Assembly: GCA_029212925.1 (NCBI GenBank)
Contig: JARGOB010000001.1
Coordinates: 275,473 to 339,472 of the forward strand
From: Coxiellaceae bacterium
GTDB lineage: Bacteria > Pseudomonadota > Gammaproteobacteria > Coxiellales > Coxiellaceae
Length of the DNA: 64,000 nt
Direction: 5' to 3'
Shown: positions 17,693 to 26,900 of the stretch, in pieces
Layout of the letters: every line of letters starts with the position of its first letter
Position numbering within the stretch: the first letter of the stretch is position 1
The notes under the pieces: model-generated
What the model saw: the letters and a program-made list of their open reading frames with translations, nothing else
What the model was told of the DNA's origin: nothing
The model's database searches: none
Position numbers and translations under genes: made by a program

Positions 17693-19009
17693 ATGAGATT
17701 TTCCGTAAAACAGATCGCGATGATAGCAGCCAGTGCGGCGTTATCTTTTACTGCCGTTTCGAGTTTGGCTTCTGGTTTTCAATTGTACGAACAAAGTGGT
17801 GCGCAGACCGGTGATTATCATTCGGGTTATGCGGCTGAAGCGGATGATGCCAGTACCGAATTTTATAACCCGGCGGGTATGACACGCTTAAAACACCCTG
17901 AGGTTAGTGCCGGTGGTGTGTTGATTCCATTAAGTGTGGCGTTTAATGGGGATATCATCGAGCATATAAATCCTCTTCCTCCCATAACAAATAATACAGG
18001 CGGCTGGCAAAATGGTGATACCACCAATTTTGTGCCTAACTTCCATGCCGTGTATCCATTTTCAGACCGTTGGGCAGCCGGTTTTGGTGTGACGGTACCG
18101 TTTGGTTTAGCTACCAGTTATCCATGGACCAATAATGTGGCTTTGGGTGCTACGGTGACTCGTTTGCAAGCGATTAATATCAACCCGAACATAGCGTTTG
18201 CGATTACTAAACAACTATCGGTTGCGGCGGGTGTTGATTATGTCTATGGTACGGCTACCTATGATAGTGTTGTTGGTATTGTTAATAACTTCGCTGATGT
18301 AACAGCGCAATTTAATAATAGTTTGTCAGATACAGCATGGGGTTGGAATGCGGGTATGTTATTCCAATTTAATTCGCGTAATCGTATTGGCTTATCTTAT
18401 CGTTCACATATTTTATTGAAGGCGACAGGGACGAGCACAGTAAGCAATAATCCAGCGTTGGCTTCTTTTATTCCCGGTAATTCAACTGATAATTTAAATG
18501 CTGAGCTGGATTTGCCAGGGTATGCGACGTTATCGATGTTTTCTAATGTGGCTAAGAAATGGGATGTGATGGGTACGGCCATGTGGGTTAATTGGAATCG
18601 CTTTAATACCCTCGCTTTAAATAATACAGCGCTACCGGCTAGTTTGAACTTAGAAAATTTAATTATTCAAGAAAACTACCGCAATACATGGAACTTTGCG
18701 GTTGGCGCGCATTACCATATTTCACAGCGTATTATGTTAAAAATGGGTGGTGGTTTTGACTTTACACCAACCAAGTATGGTTACCGTGACTACCGTTTAC
18801 CGGATCAAAACCGTATTGCGGCGGCGTTGGGTATTCAGGCTAAAGTCACCAAATCGATTACAGCGAACTTTGGTTGGGCTCACTTCTTCTCAGGTAGGGT
18901 GCCAGTAAATAGTGAACGCTCAGGAAACCCTGTTAGTGTGACAGGTTCTGCACGACTTAATGCCGATGTGTTGGGCTTTCAGGTAAGTGCTGAGTTGGAT
19001 ACACTTTAG
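17693..19009 (+). CDS. Outer-membrane long-chain fatty acid transporter, FadL/TodX family
   Basis: 438 aa, typical of FadL. A signal peptide (about residues 1-26, ending SLASG) is followed by the mature start FQLYEQSGAQTG and the family motif DDASTEFYNPAGM, part of the N-terminal hatch. The rest shows alternating beta-strand patterns of a 14-strand barrel, and the C-terminal region ends FQVSAELDTL. It takes up hydrophobic molecules across the outer membrane. AGGAGG precedes the ATG. A single gene directly after tRNA-Ser. Confidence 0.93.
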   Translation: MRFSVKQIAMIAASAALSFTAVSSLASGFQLYEQSGAQTGDYHSGYAAEADDASTEFYNPAGMTRLKHPEVSAGGVLIPLSVAFNGDIIEHINPLPPITNNTGGWQNGDTTNFVPNFHAVYPFSDRWAAGFGVTVPFGLATSYPWTNNVALGATVTRLQAININPNIAFAITKQLSVAAGVDYVYGTATYDSVVGIVNNFADVTAQFNNSLSDTAWGWNAGMLFQFNSRNRIGLSYRSHILLKATGTSTVSNNPALASFIPGNSTDNLNAELDLPGYATLSMFSNVAKKWDVMGTAMWVNWNRFNTLALNNTALPASLNLENLIIQENYRNTWNFAVGAHYHISQRIMLKMGGGFDFTPTKYGYRDYRLPDQNRIAAALGIQAKVTKSITANFGWAHFFSGRVPVNSERSGNPVSVTGSARLNADVLGFQVSAELDTL

Positions 19010-19014
19010 AGATT

Positions 19015-19061
19015 TGTCATCATTGGTAATACTGGATCCCGGCTCGGAGGCCGGGATGACA
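19015..19061. repeat. GC palindromic repeat element
   Basis: Contains GGATCCCGGCTCGGAGGCCGGGATGAC, given here as core CCCGGCTCGGAGGCCGGG with the GATGACA tail, directly after the FadL-like gene. It can form a stable hairpin and may act as a terminator for both converging genes. Confidence 0.7.
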
Positions 19062-19070
19062 GTGAAATAA

Positions 19071-19484
19071 CTAACCGTTATTCAAAGTAACCGTGATGTT
19101 TTGTGGATTGCTTTGATCGATAGTTACTTTATAGGTGCTGTCGCCAGTGTTGTAAGCACTGCTTACGTCACCGCTGTTCATGTCGCTATGGATAGTAAAT
19201 TCTGCATGGTAAACGTTAGCTGAACCATCATTAAACTCGCATGATGCCAATTGACCGATACCGGCGCCATCTGCATAGAGAATTACCCACGGAAGTGTTG
19301 TTGGTCTGCCATTTTTAGAGGGGGGTAGCGGCAGAGATTGTTTAAAGTTTTGGCCAGTGTGTGTGTTCTTGCAGGCGGGTGTGAATGTTTTGTCTGTATT
19401 GTTTATAAATGACAGTCCACCAGCGAAGGCTAGATTGGCAGCTATTGCTAATGATCCGGCGACTAATAATTTTGCTAATTTCAT
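19071..19484 (-). CDS. Small exported protein, unknown function
   Basis: 137 aa with a clear signal peptide cleaved after about residue 21 (LAIAANLAFA-GG). The mature part has two cysteines about 44 residues apart (ACKNTHTG and ASCEFNDG), probably a disulphide. Its strand-rich pattern (AEFTIHSDM, YKVTIDQS, ITVTLNNG) suggests an all-beta periplasmic or surface protein. I do not recognise the family. Palindromic repeats flank it on both sides. Confidence 0.72.
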   Translation of the reverse strand: MKLAKLLVAGSLAIAANLAFAGGLSFINNTDKTFTPACKNTHTGQNFKQSLPLPPSKNGRPTTLPWVILYADGAGIGQLASCEFNDGSANVYHAEFTIHSDMNSGDVSSAYNTGDSTYKVTIDQSNPQNITVTLNNG

Positions 19485-19506
19485 TAAATGGATTCCTTTT
19501 GTTTTA

Positions 19507-19577
19507 CTGGATTCCGGATCAAGTCCGGAATCACAGCGTTTTGTTTACTGGATTCCGGTTCAAGCCCGGAATGACAG
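19507..19577. repeat. Two GC palindromic repeat elements
   Basis: Two head-to-tail copies: ATTCCGGATCAAGTCCGGAA followed by TCACAGC, then ATTCCGGTTCAAGCCCGGAA followed by TGACAGC. They lie just upstream of the exported-protein gene. Confidence 0.7.
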
Positions 19578-19768
19578 CAGTTGTGGTAAGTGTTGGTAGT
19601 CTATTTTGCAACCAACTTGGCCGGACTATACCTCTTTGTAAACATCAACGCAAATAACTGGAATTAGTGTCAGTAATTGCTTGAATATATAGAACTAAAA
19701 TTTGCTCAATTAGTTATCATAATATTTAATGTGTAAACATTGACTGGAGTGTATGTTTTTTTGCTTTC

Positions 19769-19842
19769 TGACTGGGTCCCGGCTCGGGGGCCGGGATGAC
19801 AAAACTCGGGGGCCGGGATGACAAAACTCGGGGGCGGGGCAG
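19769..19842. repeat. GC palindromic repeat with two reduplicated half-copies
   Basis: One complete palindrome (GGTCCCGGCTCGGGGGCCGG) is followed by two repeats of its right half, CTCGGGGGCCGGGATGACAA and a truncated copy, period 19. This mirrors the tandem growth seen at 16681. Confidence 0.7.
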
Positions 19843-19850
19843 TGCAAGTT

Positions 19851-19934
19851 GGCGGTGAATATCTGGTCCTATTTTACGGAAGTAAAGCGCAGCGGAGCGA
19901 GCCATGAAGTAAAATAGGACCAGTGTTTACCGCC
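19851..19934. repeat. Long imperfect hairpin
   Basis: Arms 19851-19877 and 19909-19934 are largely complementary, with a perfect core CTGGTCCTATTTTAC / GTAAAATAGGACCAG and an outer GGCGGT / ACCGCC. The loop is about 31 nt and contains GCGCAGCGGAGCGAGCC. It is unlike the GC palindrome family. It could be a miniature mobile element or a structured RNA. Confidence 0.6.
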
Positions 19935-20060
19935 AGCATGCTTGGTATCACTGAATTAACCCGCGTGAATTATAAGCTTTATCATGCCATTTCCCTATAC
20001 ATCGTCCCCAAATGCCATTAAAATGCAGCTTATGACTGAAATGACCGACAATGAGGGGCT

Positions 20061-20675
20061 ATGGAACACCAAGATCGCTTAACGGAGATATTAGACTTTT
20101 GGTTTGGACACGTAGAAGAGACGATTGCACCATCACCACGCCGCGCTCGAATCTGGTTCGCTGAAGACCCCACCATCGATGAAGAAATGCGTGAGCGTTT
20201 TACTGATGATCTACACCATGCTTGTAAAGGAAAATACAACAGCTGGATGCAAACGGCACGTGGCCAGTTGGGTTTGATCTTATTGTTGGATCAATTTACA
20301 CGTCATATTTATCGGGATACCCCCGATGCTTATGGCCAAGATGAAAAAGCGCTAGCGATTTGTTTAGACGGCGCACAGAATGAAGAAGAGCATACGCTGA
20401 GTTTAATTGAACGGGTGTTTTATTATTTTCCGTTGTTGCACTCAGAAGATATTTATATGCAAGAGCAATCGGTGAATGCCTATTACTTGTTATCGCAATA
20501 TGCATTAGAAGAAACGCAATCGATATACGATAGCTTTTTGAAGTTTGCTAATTATCATTACGATATCATTAAACGCTTTGGTCGTTTTCCGCGTCGTAAT
20601 GAAATTTTGCAGCGCGAATCGAATGAAAATGAAAGAGAATTTTTAGCCGAATGTGATCAACATTTAGAAAATTAG
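20061..20675 (+). CDS. DUF924 family protein
   Basis: 204 aa. The family's opening motif is present (ILDFWFGHVEE, residues about 10-20), followed by RARIWFAEDPTIDEEMRERF, GQLGLILLLDQFTRHIYR and the C-terminal FPRRNEILQRESNENEREFL. The proteins are all-helical with a TPR-like fold; the role is unknown. GAGGGGCT precedes the ATG. It is followed after 20 bp by the DUF1820 gene. Confidence 0.9.
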   Translation: MEHQDRLTEILDFWFGHVEETIAPSPRRARIWFAEDPTIDEEMRERFTDDLHHACKGKYNSWMQTARGQLGLILLLDQFTRHIYRDTPDAYGQDEKALAICLDGAQNEEEHTLSLIERVFYYFPLLHSEDIYMQEQSVNAYYLLSQYALEETQSIYDSFLKFANYHYDIIKRFGRFPRRNEILQRESNENEREFLAECDQHLEN

Positions 20676-20695
20676 TTTTTAACGCAGAGGAAAAT

Positions 20696-21079
20696 ATGTC
20701 AAATAACAGCTCGAATAATAACAATAATAATGACACCAAAGATTTAATGTATAAGGTGGTGTTTACCCAATTTGAAAAAGTGTATGAGGTATATGCGAAA
20801 TATATTTCTGAAGATACATTGATGGGTTTTATCGAAGTTGATGAGTTGGTGTTTTCTGATACGTCATCTGTGGTGGTTGATCCTGCAGAAGAAAAGTTAA
20901 AGTTAGAATTCAAAGGTGTGAAGCGCAGCTATATTCCGATGCATGCTATTTTGCGTATCGATGAAGTGCGCGATCGCGGAGCGGCACGCATTCGTGATAA
21001 AGAAGGGCAGAACACTAACGTTGCCCATATCCATGGTGGCGGTTTTGACCCAGAAGCTAATAGCAATCTCAATAAATAA
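20696..21079 (+). CDS. DUF1820 family protein
   Basis: 127 aa, with AGAGGAAAAT before the ATG. A low-complexity Ser/Asn N-terminus (residues 3-15) is followed by the DUF1820 core: YKVVFTQFEKVYEVYAKYIS, MGFIEVDELVFSD, and MHAILRIDEVRDRGAARIRD. It is conserved in gammaproteobacteria with no known function. It lies between the DUF924 gene and nagZ and may share their transcript. Confidence 0.9.
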   Translation: MSNNSSNNNNNNDTKDLMYKVVFTQFEKVYEVYAKYISEDTLMGFIEVDELVFSDTSSVVVDPAEEKLKLEFKGVKRSYIPMHAILRIDEVRDRGAARIRDKEGQNTNVAHIHGGGFDPEANSNLNK

Positions 21080-21099
21080 TTTTATTCGGAGTGATACCA

Positions 21100-22059
21100 T
21101 TGCAACCGGGTTGTTTGCTGCTTGATATCGAGGGAACCGAACTCAGCTCAGAGGATAAAGAATTATTATTGCATCCCTTAATGGCGGGGGTGATTTTATT
21201 CGCACGCAATTATGAAAATCCGCAACAATTAAAGGCGTTAACCGATTCTATCTATAAGATACGTTCACCGTTGATTATTGGGGTTGATCAAGAAGGTGGT
21301 CGCGTGCAACGCTTTCGTGAGGGCTTTACTGATATTCCAGCGATGAGAACCTTAGCAGCAGAGGCAGCATCGAATCCTAGCGAAAGCAAAAAACATTTAA
21401 GAGCAATGATTCAAACCCAATTGGCCGAGCTAACTGACTGCGGCATTAATGTTAATTTCGCCCCGGTGTTGGATTTGGATGACGGCATTAGTAAAGTGAT
21501 AGGTGAGCGCAGCTTTGGTGCAACGCCAAAACAAGTGATTGAGTTGGCGCAAGTGGTGATTGCCGTGATGAATGAATATAATATGCCGGCGATTGGTAAA
21601 CATTTCCCCGGGCATGGCGGTGTTAGTTTAGATACGCATGTCGATATGCCGGTGGATGATCGTTCACTCAATGAAATTGCTGATCACGATATGTCAGTGT
21701 TCACCCAATTAGCACCGTTACTGAGTGGCATGATGACAGCGCATGTCTTATTTCCGCAAGTGGACTCCCAACCACCGACGTATTCAGCCCATTGGTTACG
21801 TGATATTTTGCGTGATCAATTGCACTTTAATGGCGTGATTTTTAGTGATGACTTATCGATGCAGGGGGCTTCACAATACAGCTCACCCGCGGATCGATGT
21901 GTACAGGCAGCGGAGGCCGGCTGCGATTTATTGCTGTTGTGCAATGATCGCGCAGCTACCATAAACGTGGTTGATGAGGTATCCTTGTCATCATTTCCAG
22001 TCAATGTTGAACGCATTACGCGTTGGGTAGAACAATTACGAGGGCCTTGGCATGCATAA
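21100..22059 (+). CDS. nagZ: Beta-N-acetylhexosaminidase NagZ
   Basis: GH3 family, about 319 aa. I place the start at TTG 21100, eight bases after GGAG and giving QPGCLLLDIEG, which aligns with E. coli NagZ; a GTG at 21091 is the alternative. It removes GlcNAc from anhydromuropeptides during cell-wall recycling. Motifs: GVDQEGGRVQRFREGF, the catalytic KHFPGHGGVSLDTHVDMP loop with its His/Asp, and the nucleophile Asp in FSDDLSM. It overlaps mscS by 8 bp. Confidence 0.94.
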   Translation: MQPGCLLLDIEGTELSSEDKELLLHPLMAGVILFARNYENPQQLKALTDSIYKIRSPLIIGVDQEGGRVQRFREGFTDIPAMRTLAAEAASNPSESKKHLRAMIQTQLAELTDCGINVNFAPVLDLDDGISKVIGERSFGATPKQVIELAQVVIAVMNEYNMPAIGKHFPGHGGVSLDTHVDMPVDDRSLNEIADHDMSVFTQLAPLLSGMMTAHVLFPQVDSQPPTYSAHWLRDILRDQLHFNGVIFSDDLSMQGASQYSSPADRCVQAAEAGCDLLLLCNDRAATINVVDEVSLSSFPVNVERITRWVEQLRGPWHA

Positions 22060-23173
22060 TTACACCAGCTTTTTAAATCAATGGGTCGGCAACTATGCTC
22101 CACTGGTGCAAATAGCAATTTCAGTATTTTTTGGTTTGGTGCTGACATGGATTGAAATGTCGGTATACCGCTCATTGCTGCCACGTTTTAGTCGTTCACA
22201 TCGCCTGTGGGATGGCGCATTAGTGCGCGCCATGCATCGACCATTGTTGGTGTTGATTTGGATTTATATTGCTACTTGTATTTGGCGAATCGGTGTCAAT
22301 GCGTTATTAGGTGTAAAGCTCGTACCTGATTGGGGTGTCGCCTATAAACTGCTATTGATCTTGTTTGTGTTTATCTTTCTTCAGCGTTATATCAACGATA
22401 TACAAAAAATAATCATACGTCGTACAACGAAAGACAGCGAATTTAACGTCAATAAAACCACCGTGACCGCCGTTTGTATGTTGATCCGTGTGGTTGTGAT
22501 CGTGATGCTGGTGCTGATACTGATGCAATCGTTTGGTATTCCGATGTCGGCGCTATTAGCATTTGGTGGTGCATCCACATTGGTCGTTGGTTTGGCTGCT
22601 AAAGATACGTTGGCAAACTTCTTCGGTGGTTTTATGATTTTTGTTGATCGACCCTTCGAGGTAGGTGATTGGGTCGCCTCACCGGATCGCGATATTCAAG
22701 GAACCGTTGAGCACATTGGTTGGCGCTTAACTAAAATTAGAGCGTTTGATAAGCGACCACTGTATGTGCCCAATGGTTTGTTTTCTACCATCGTAATTAA
22801 TAACCCATCGCGTATGAGTAATCGTCGGATTAAAACTACGGTAGGTGTACGTTACAACGATGCTAATGTCATCGCGCCGATGTTAGCTGAGGTCGAAACG
22901 GCATTAAGAAACAATCCCGATTTGGATATGAATCAAACCATGTTTGTAAAATTAGTCGAATTTGGCGCATCGTCGCTCGATTTCTTGATTTACACTTTTA
23001 CAAAAACGACGGATTGGGTAAAATACCAAGCCATCCAGCAAGAGGTTTTCTTGCAGGTGATAGAAATCGTTACTAAGCACGGTGCCGAATGTGCCTTCCC
23101 AACCACCACGTTGGAAGTGCCTCAAGGTATTCGTATAGAAAAGCAAGAGGAAGGAATTGAACACCATGACTGA
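22052..23173 (+). CDS. MscS-family mechanosensitive ion channel
   Basis: 373 aa with several N-terminal transmembrane helices (about residues 15-35, 65-85 and 95-112, plus two more). The pore helix and MscS beta-domain follow: [40 protein letters not shown], and [20 protein letters not shown]. Such channels release solutes on hypo-osmotic shock. Its end overlaps hpt by 8 bp, so nagZ-mscS-hpt look co-translated. Confidence 0.93.
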   Translation: MHNYTSFLNQWVGNYAPLVQIAISVFFGLVLTWIEMSVYRSLLPRFSRSHRLWDGALVRAMHRPLLVLIWIYIATCIWRIGVNALLGVKLVPDWGVAYKLLLILFVFIFLQRYINDIQKIIIRRTTKDSEFNVNKTTVTAVCMLIRVVVIVMLVLILMQSFGIPMSALLAFGGASTLVVGLAAKDTLANFFGGFMIFVDRPFEVGDWVASPDRDIQGTVEHIGWRLTKIRAFDKRPLYVPNGLFSTIVINNPSRMSNRRIKTTVGVRYNDANVIAPMLAEVETALRNNPDLDMNQTMFVKLVEFGASSLDFLIYTFTKTTDWVKYQAIQQEVFLQVIEIVTKHGAECAFPTTTLEVPQGIRIEKQEEGIEHHD

Positions 23174-23768
23174 GTCACTAGATGTTAAAGCTGAGCAAGA
23201 TAACCTGCAATCAGTACCCGATACTATTCGCGAGGTGTTTGCTAAAGCCACTTGCTTATATACTAAATCAGAAATAGAAACGGCACTGGATAAAATGGCG
23301 ACCGAAATCAGCTACGAATGTTCGCATTCCGATCCGATTTTCTTGTGTGTTGTAGTGGGCGGTATGATTCCATTAGGTAATCTATTACCACGCCTGTCGT
23401 TTCCATTAGAAGTTGATTATGTGCACGCAACACGTTACCGCGGTGGTATGGTGGGGCAAGATCTGCAATGGAAAGTGAAACCCACCCGCGATATGAAAGG
23501 CCGTACTATCGTCGTTGTTGATGATATTCTCGATGGCGGCATCACACTAGCCGGCATTGTAGATTTTTGTAAACAACAAGGCGCAGAAAAAGTCTACACA
23601 GCCGTATTAGTCGATAAAAAACACGTGCGTGAAGAAAGCGGTGTGCAATCAGCCGATTTCTGTGGCTTGGAAGTTGAAGATCATTATGTGTTTGGCTATG
23701 GCATGGATTATAAAGACTATCTCAGAAACGCCCCGGGAATATACATGGTCTCCCCCGAGCACGAATAA
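23166..23768 (+). CDS. hpt: Hypoxanthine-guanine phosphoribosyltransferase
   Basis: 200 aa from ATG 23166, with GAGGAAGGAA upstream. It converts hypoxanthine or guanine plus PRPP to IMP or GMP in purine salvage. The PRPP loop is [13 protein letters not shown], and the base-binding end is [22 protein letters not shown]. It is the third gene of the overlapping nagZ-mscS-hpt set and is followed by palindromic repeats. Confidence 0.92.
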   Translation: MTESLDVKAEQDNLQSVPDTIREVFAKATCLYTKSEIETALDKMATEISYECSHSDPIFLCVVVGGMIPLGNLLPRLSFPLEVDYVHATRYRGGMVGQDLQWKVKPTRDMKGRTIVVVDDILDGGITLAGIVDFCKQQGAEKVYTAVLVDKKHVREESGVQSADFCGLEVEDHYVFGYGMDYKDYLRNAPGIYMVSPEHE

Positions 23769-23773
23769 GTTTC

Positions 23774-23842
23774 TGTCACCCCGGACTTGATCCGGGGTCC
23801 AGCTAATACAGACTGGATCCCGGCTCGGGGCCGGGATGACAC
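23774..23842. repeat. Two GC palindromic repeat elements
   Basis: CCCCGGACTTGATCCGGGGT and CCCGGCTCGGGGCCGGGATG with a GACACAG tail lie head to tail after hpt, in the gap before the convergent helicase gene; probably terminator-like. Confidence 0.72.
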
Positions 23843-23973
23843 AGGCTGTGTCACCTAGCCACAAATCTAACCGCTCTATTAAGTAAGGTATCATTGGCAA
23901 ATCTTGAGCGAGAACGTATATTTCAAAATCCTCAGGTATTAGTTATACATTTTTCTAATGGTATTTTTATTAT

Positions 23974-26900
23974 CTATTTCGGTGCTGGGTTATACATGTT
24001 GCGCAAAGCTTGATATTGAATACTTGACATCAAGCTCTCGATACGGCTCTCTAACCACGCACGTCCTTCGCTGGCTTTGCTGGAATATCTATCAAACCAC
24101 TCCTTATGTGCTGTTAATGTTTGTGCGAGTGCGTAAGAAGCATCAATGTTTCCATCCGATAATTTGATCAATGAATTGATAGTGCTGATGCTGTCCATTG
24201 ATGATCGTAGCAATCTTTTGAGTGGTGTTGTCACTTCACCATTAACAGTGACTTTGGATCCCAGTGCAGTAATGAAGGCGGTAGTATGCGCATTTCGTCC
24301 TCGGACGTAATCCATTAATGGCGCGATGTAGCGCATACTAGATGACAGCATAAACAGAGGGGTTGATGTATCGGTGTCGTTGATATGATCGTTTAAATGG
24401 GTAAAAAACAACAAAGCGTGTTCTTCGCTCGCCACTGTTAGGAGATCATAGATATGATCGAATAGCCGATTGCCTTCTGCAGTATTTCTTTTGTTGTGCG
24501 CTAAGGCAGAGAAGATATGGTATAAGTTGCAGCCAGTAATAGATTGAGATGTGTGCATAACCTTAAAAAAACGACCAATATATTGTGGGTGGTGTTTAAG
24601 GGAGTAGAGGTATATGAGAAGATTTGTTTGATCATCTGAGTTAAAACAGTAATAAAGGGCGTTTTTGTTACTGCCTGTCGGGCACGTGATCATCGCTGTG
24701 AACAGCAGTGCATAATTTTCACTGTCTCTTAAGGCGAGTTTTGTGATGCCGCGTAATGCGCCAGGGGCGTAGCGACAGATGTTTGTTAACATATTGGGCT
24801 GTTTGGTTTGCGTGATGGTGGGTATTGTTAGTTGTGGTGTTTGGCCTAAGAATTTATAGAAACAGGTGGTGGCTGTTATATGTTTTACTCGGGCATTACA
24901 TATGCTATCGATTAAGGTTATCACCCGCTCAGTGGTTAGTGTGTCAGGTTTGGATGGGTCCTGCAGTAATTGATAGTCACGTATGGCTGCACATATGGGT
25001 TGAACAAAGTGAGGACGATAGGTTGCTAATATGGCAAGTAAGTTAAAGTTATCTTTGGCGTTAAGATTTGTTAGTTTTTTCGCTAATGCTTTTTTCAAAA
25101 TATTGTTTGATAGAAATTCTGCAGCAAGAGTTAAAGAGGCATCATAGCATGTAAAAATAATATGGATCAGTAGCGGAAATGCCTTATCAAATAGATAGTC
25201 TCGGGTTATTGGGTGTGATATGAGGTGAAGTCCGAGGCAGTTTGGTGGGGTATACGCACAACAATATTGTCTTGCATCTTCAAAAACAAGGTTTTTCCAT
25301 TTATCGAGGAACTTTACTAATTGTTCGGCATATTCATCAGATACCCCCCCAGTATAGGGTGCTGCGGTAAGTATCGACTGCATTTTGAATTGGTCGATTC
25401 GTTTAAATTTCTTTTTGGGTAACGAGGTTATCCAGGTTAGATCATCCAGAGAGAGCGGTTGTGATAAGTCGATCGATCGCGTTTCTTTGCGATGGGTGAT
25501 GGTGATGCAACTGTCGCTGCTGGGTTGTTTGGCTCCATCGGTAGCTAAGGCGGAATCTGTAGGTGTGACAGCAGCTTCAGTTGCAGGTAGTTCGCTACTA
25601 GCGGCTGCTTTATCGTGTTCTTCTTTTTCTTCTTCTTTTTCTTCTTCTTTTTCTTCTTCGTCTTCATCTGCTGCAGCTGGAGGGCGAATCTCAAATAAGC
25701 GCTCAATCATCCAGGCAAGTTCTATGTTGGGTTCTGTGGGGTTGGCCCTTAGCCAAACACACAACTGAGTAAAGGCAGTGAGTGTTTCTGCAGATTGCGC
25801 TCCTGGTTGCTGTGCTTGCCGTTCAACAATATCACGCGCCGTCTGCAGTGCGGTGTCATTTTCTTGTTGCATGTAGTATTGAATACGCTCACACCAACTG
25901 TGTGCGGTATCATCTGGACGCACATAGGCTTCTAACAGTGATTTAGCGCTCATCTCAACGCCATCTAATAAAATACCTAACGCCTGAGCGATAATCGGTT
26001 TGCTGCTGTTGGACTGCACGAGTATCAATTGATCTTCTGCACGGGTTAATGCTACAAACAACGCATTAAGTTCGAGGGCGAACAGCATATCTTCAGGAGT
26101 GAGTTCTTCACGTGATTTTTTTGGGCCTGTAACCAGTTCGATGAGTTTGGTGGCAAATGATTCGTTGATGAAGTCCCACAGTATAATGGTTTTAAAGCTT
26201 GAGCCTTTGGCATCGATTGCAGTAAACACTTGAGAATGGTTGTGGCGTGCTTTGAGATCTTCGACATGTCCAGGTTGGCAAATCACGGCCGTTGTGCTGC
26301 CGTGTTTTGTCAGTAATTCAGCGATTTGTTTTGCAGAATCAGCCTGGAGAAGATCATCTGGATTGAGGGGGCATACATGGATAGCACTGGTGCGTGAGTC
26401 ATCACCTGTGATAGTAGTGTCAATTAACATGGAGCCATGAGGCGTGATGGACTTTTTAGCGGCAAGGATGTTAGAGGCCATGGTCGCGATCGGGTTGCCA
26501 AAGCGATGGCTTTGATTCAGCTTGATAATATCAATTGATTCGGGTGGTTTGTCACGCAAGGCGTGACGGAAGGCTTCACTGGTGTTGGTGGTATAACGCA
26601 CGTTTTGGTTGCCATCACCAAATAACACGATACGTGCACCGAGATTAACCATGTTGAGCATTTGGGTCAATGTATAATCAAGCGATTCATCTACAATCAC
26701 AATATCATCACGCGTCAGTCGTGAGGCGGTTGGGTCGATGCGTGATAGTTGAAGGTGGAACTGTTTGTTGGTGGTTAGTTTTTCTTGGTATTGTTGGAAC
26801 AATTGCCATAATTGTTGTTGTCGCGCATCGTTATGGAATAATGACTGACTGAGGCCAATGCCTTGGTATTCTTCGAGTGTTTTGCAGTTTGCCATTACCA

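Larger units (their letters stand above)
19577..20060. other. Gene-free stretch carrying repeats
   Basis: No gene is supported here. The stretch contains an AT-rich segment, palindromic repeats (19769-19842), a long hairpin (19851-19934), and then the presumed promoter and leader of the DUF924 gene. Confidence 0.6.
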
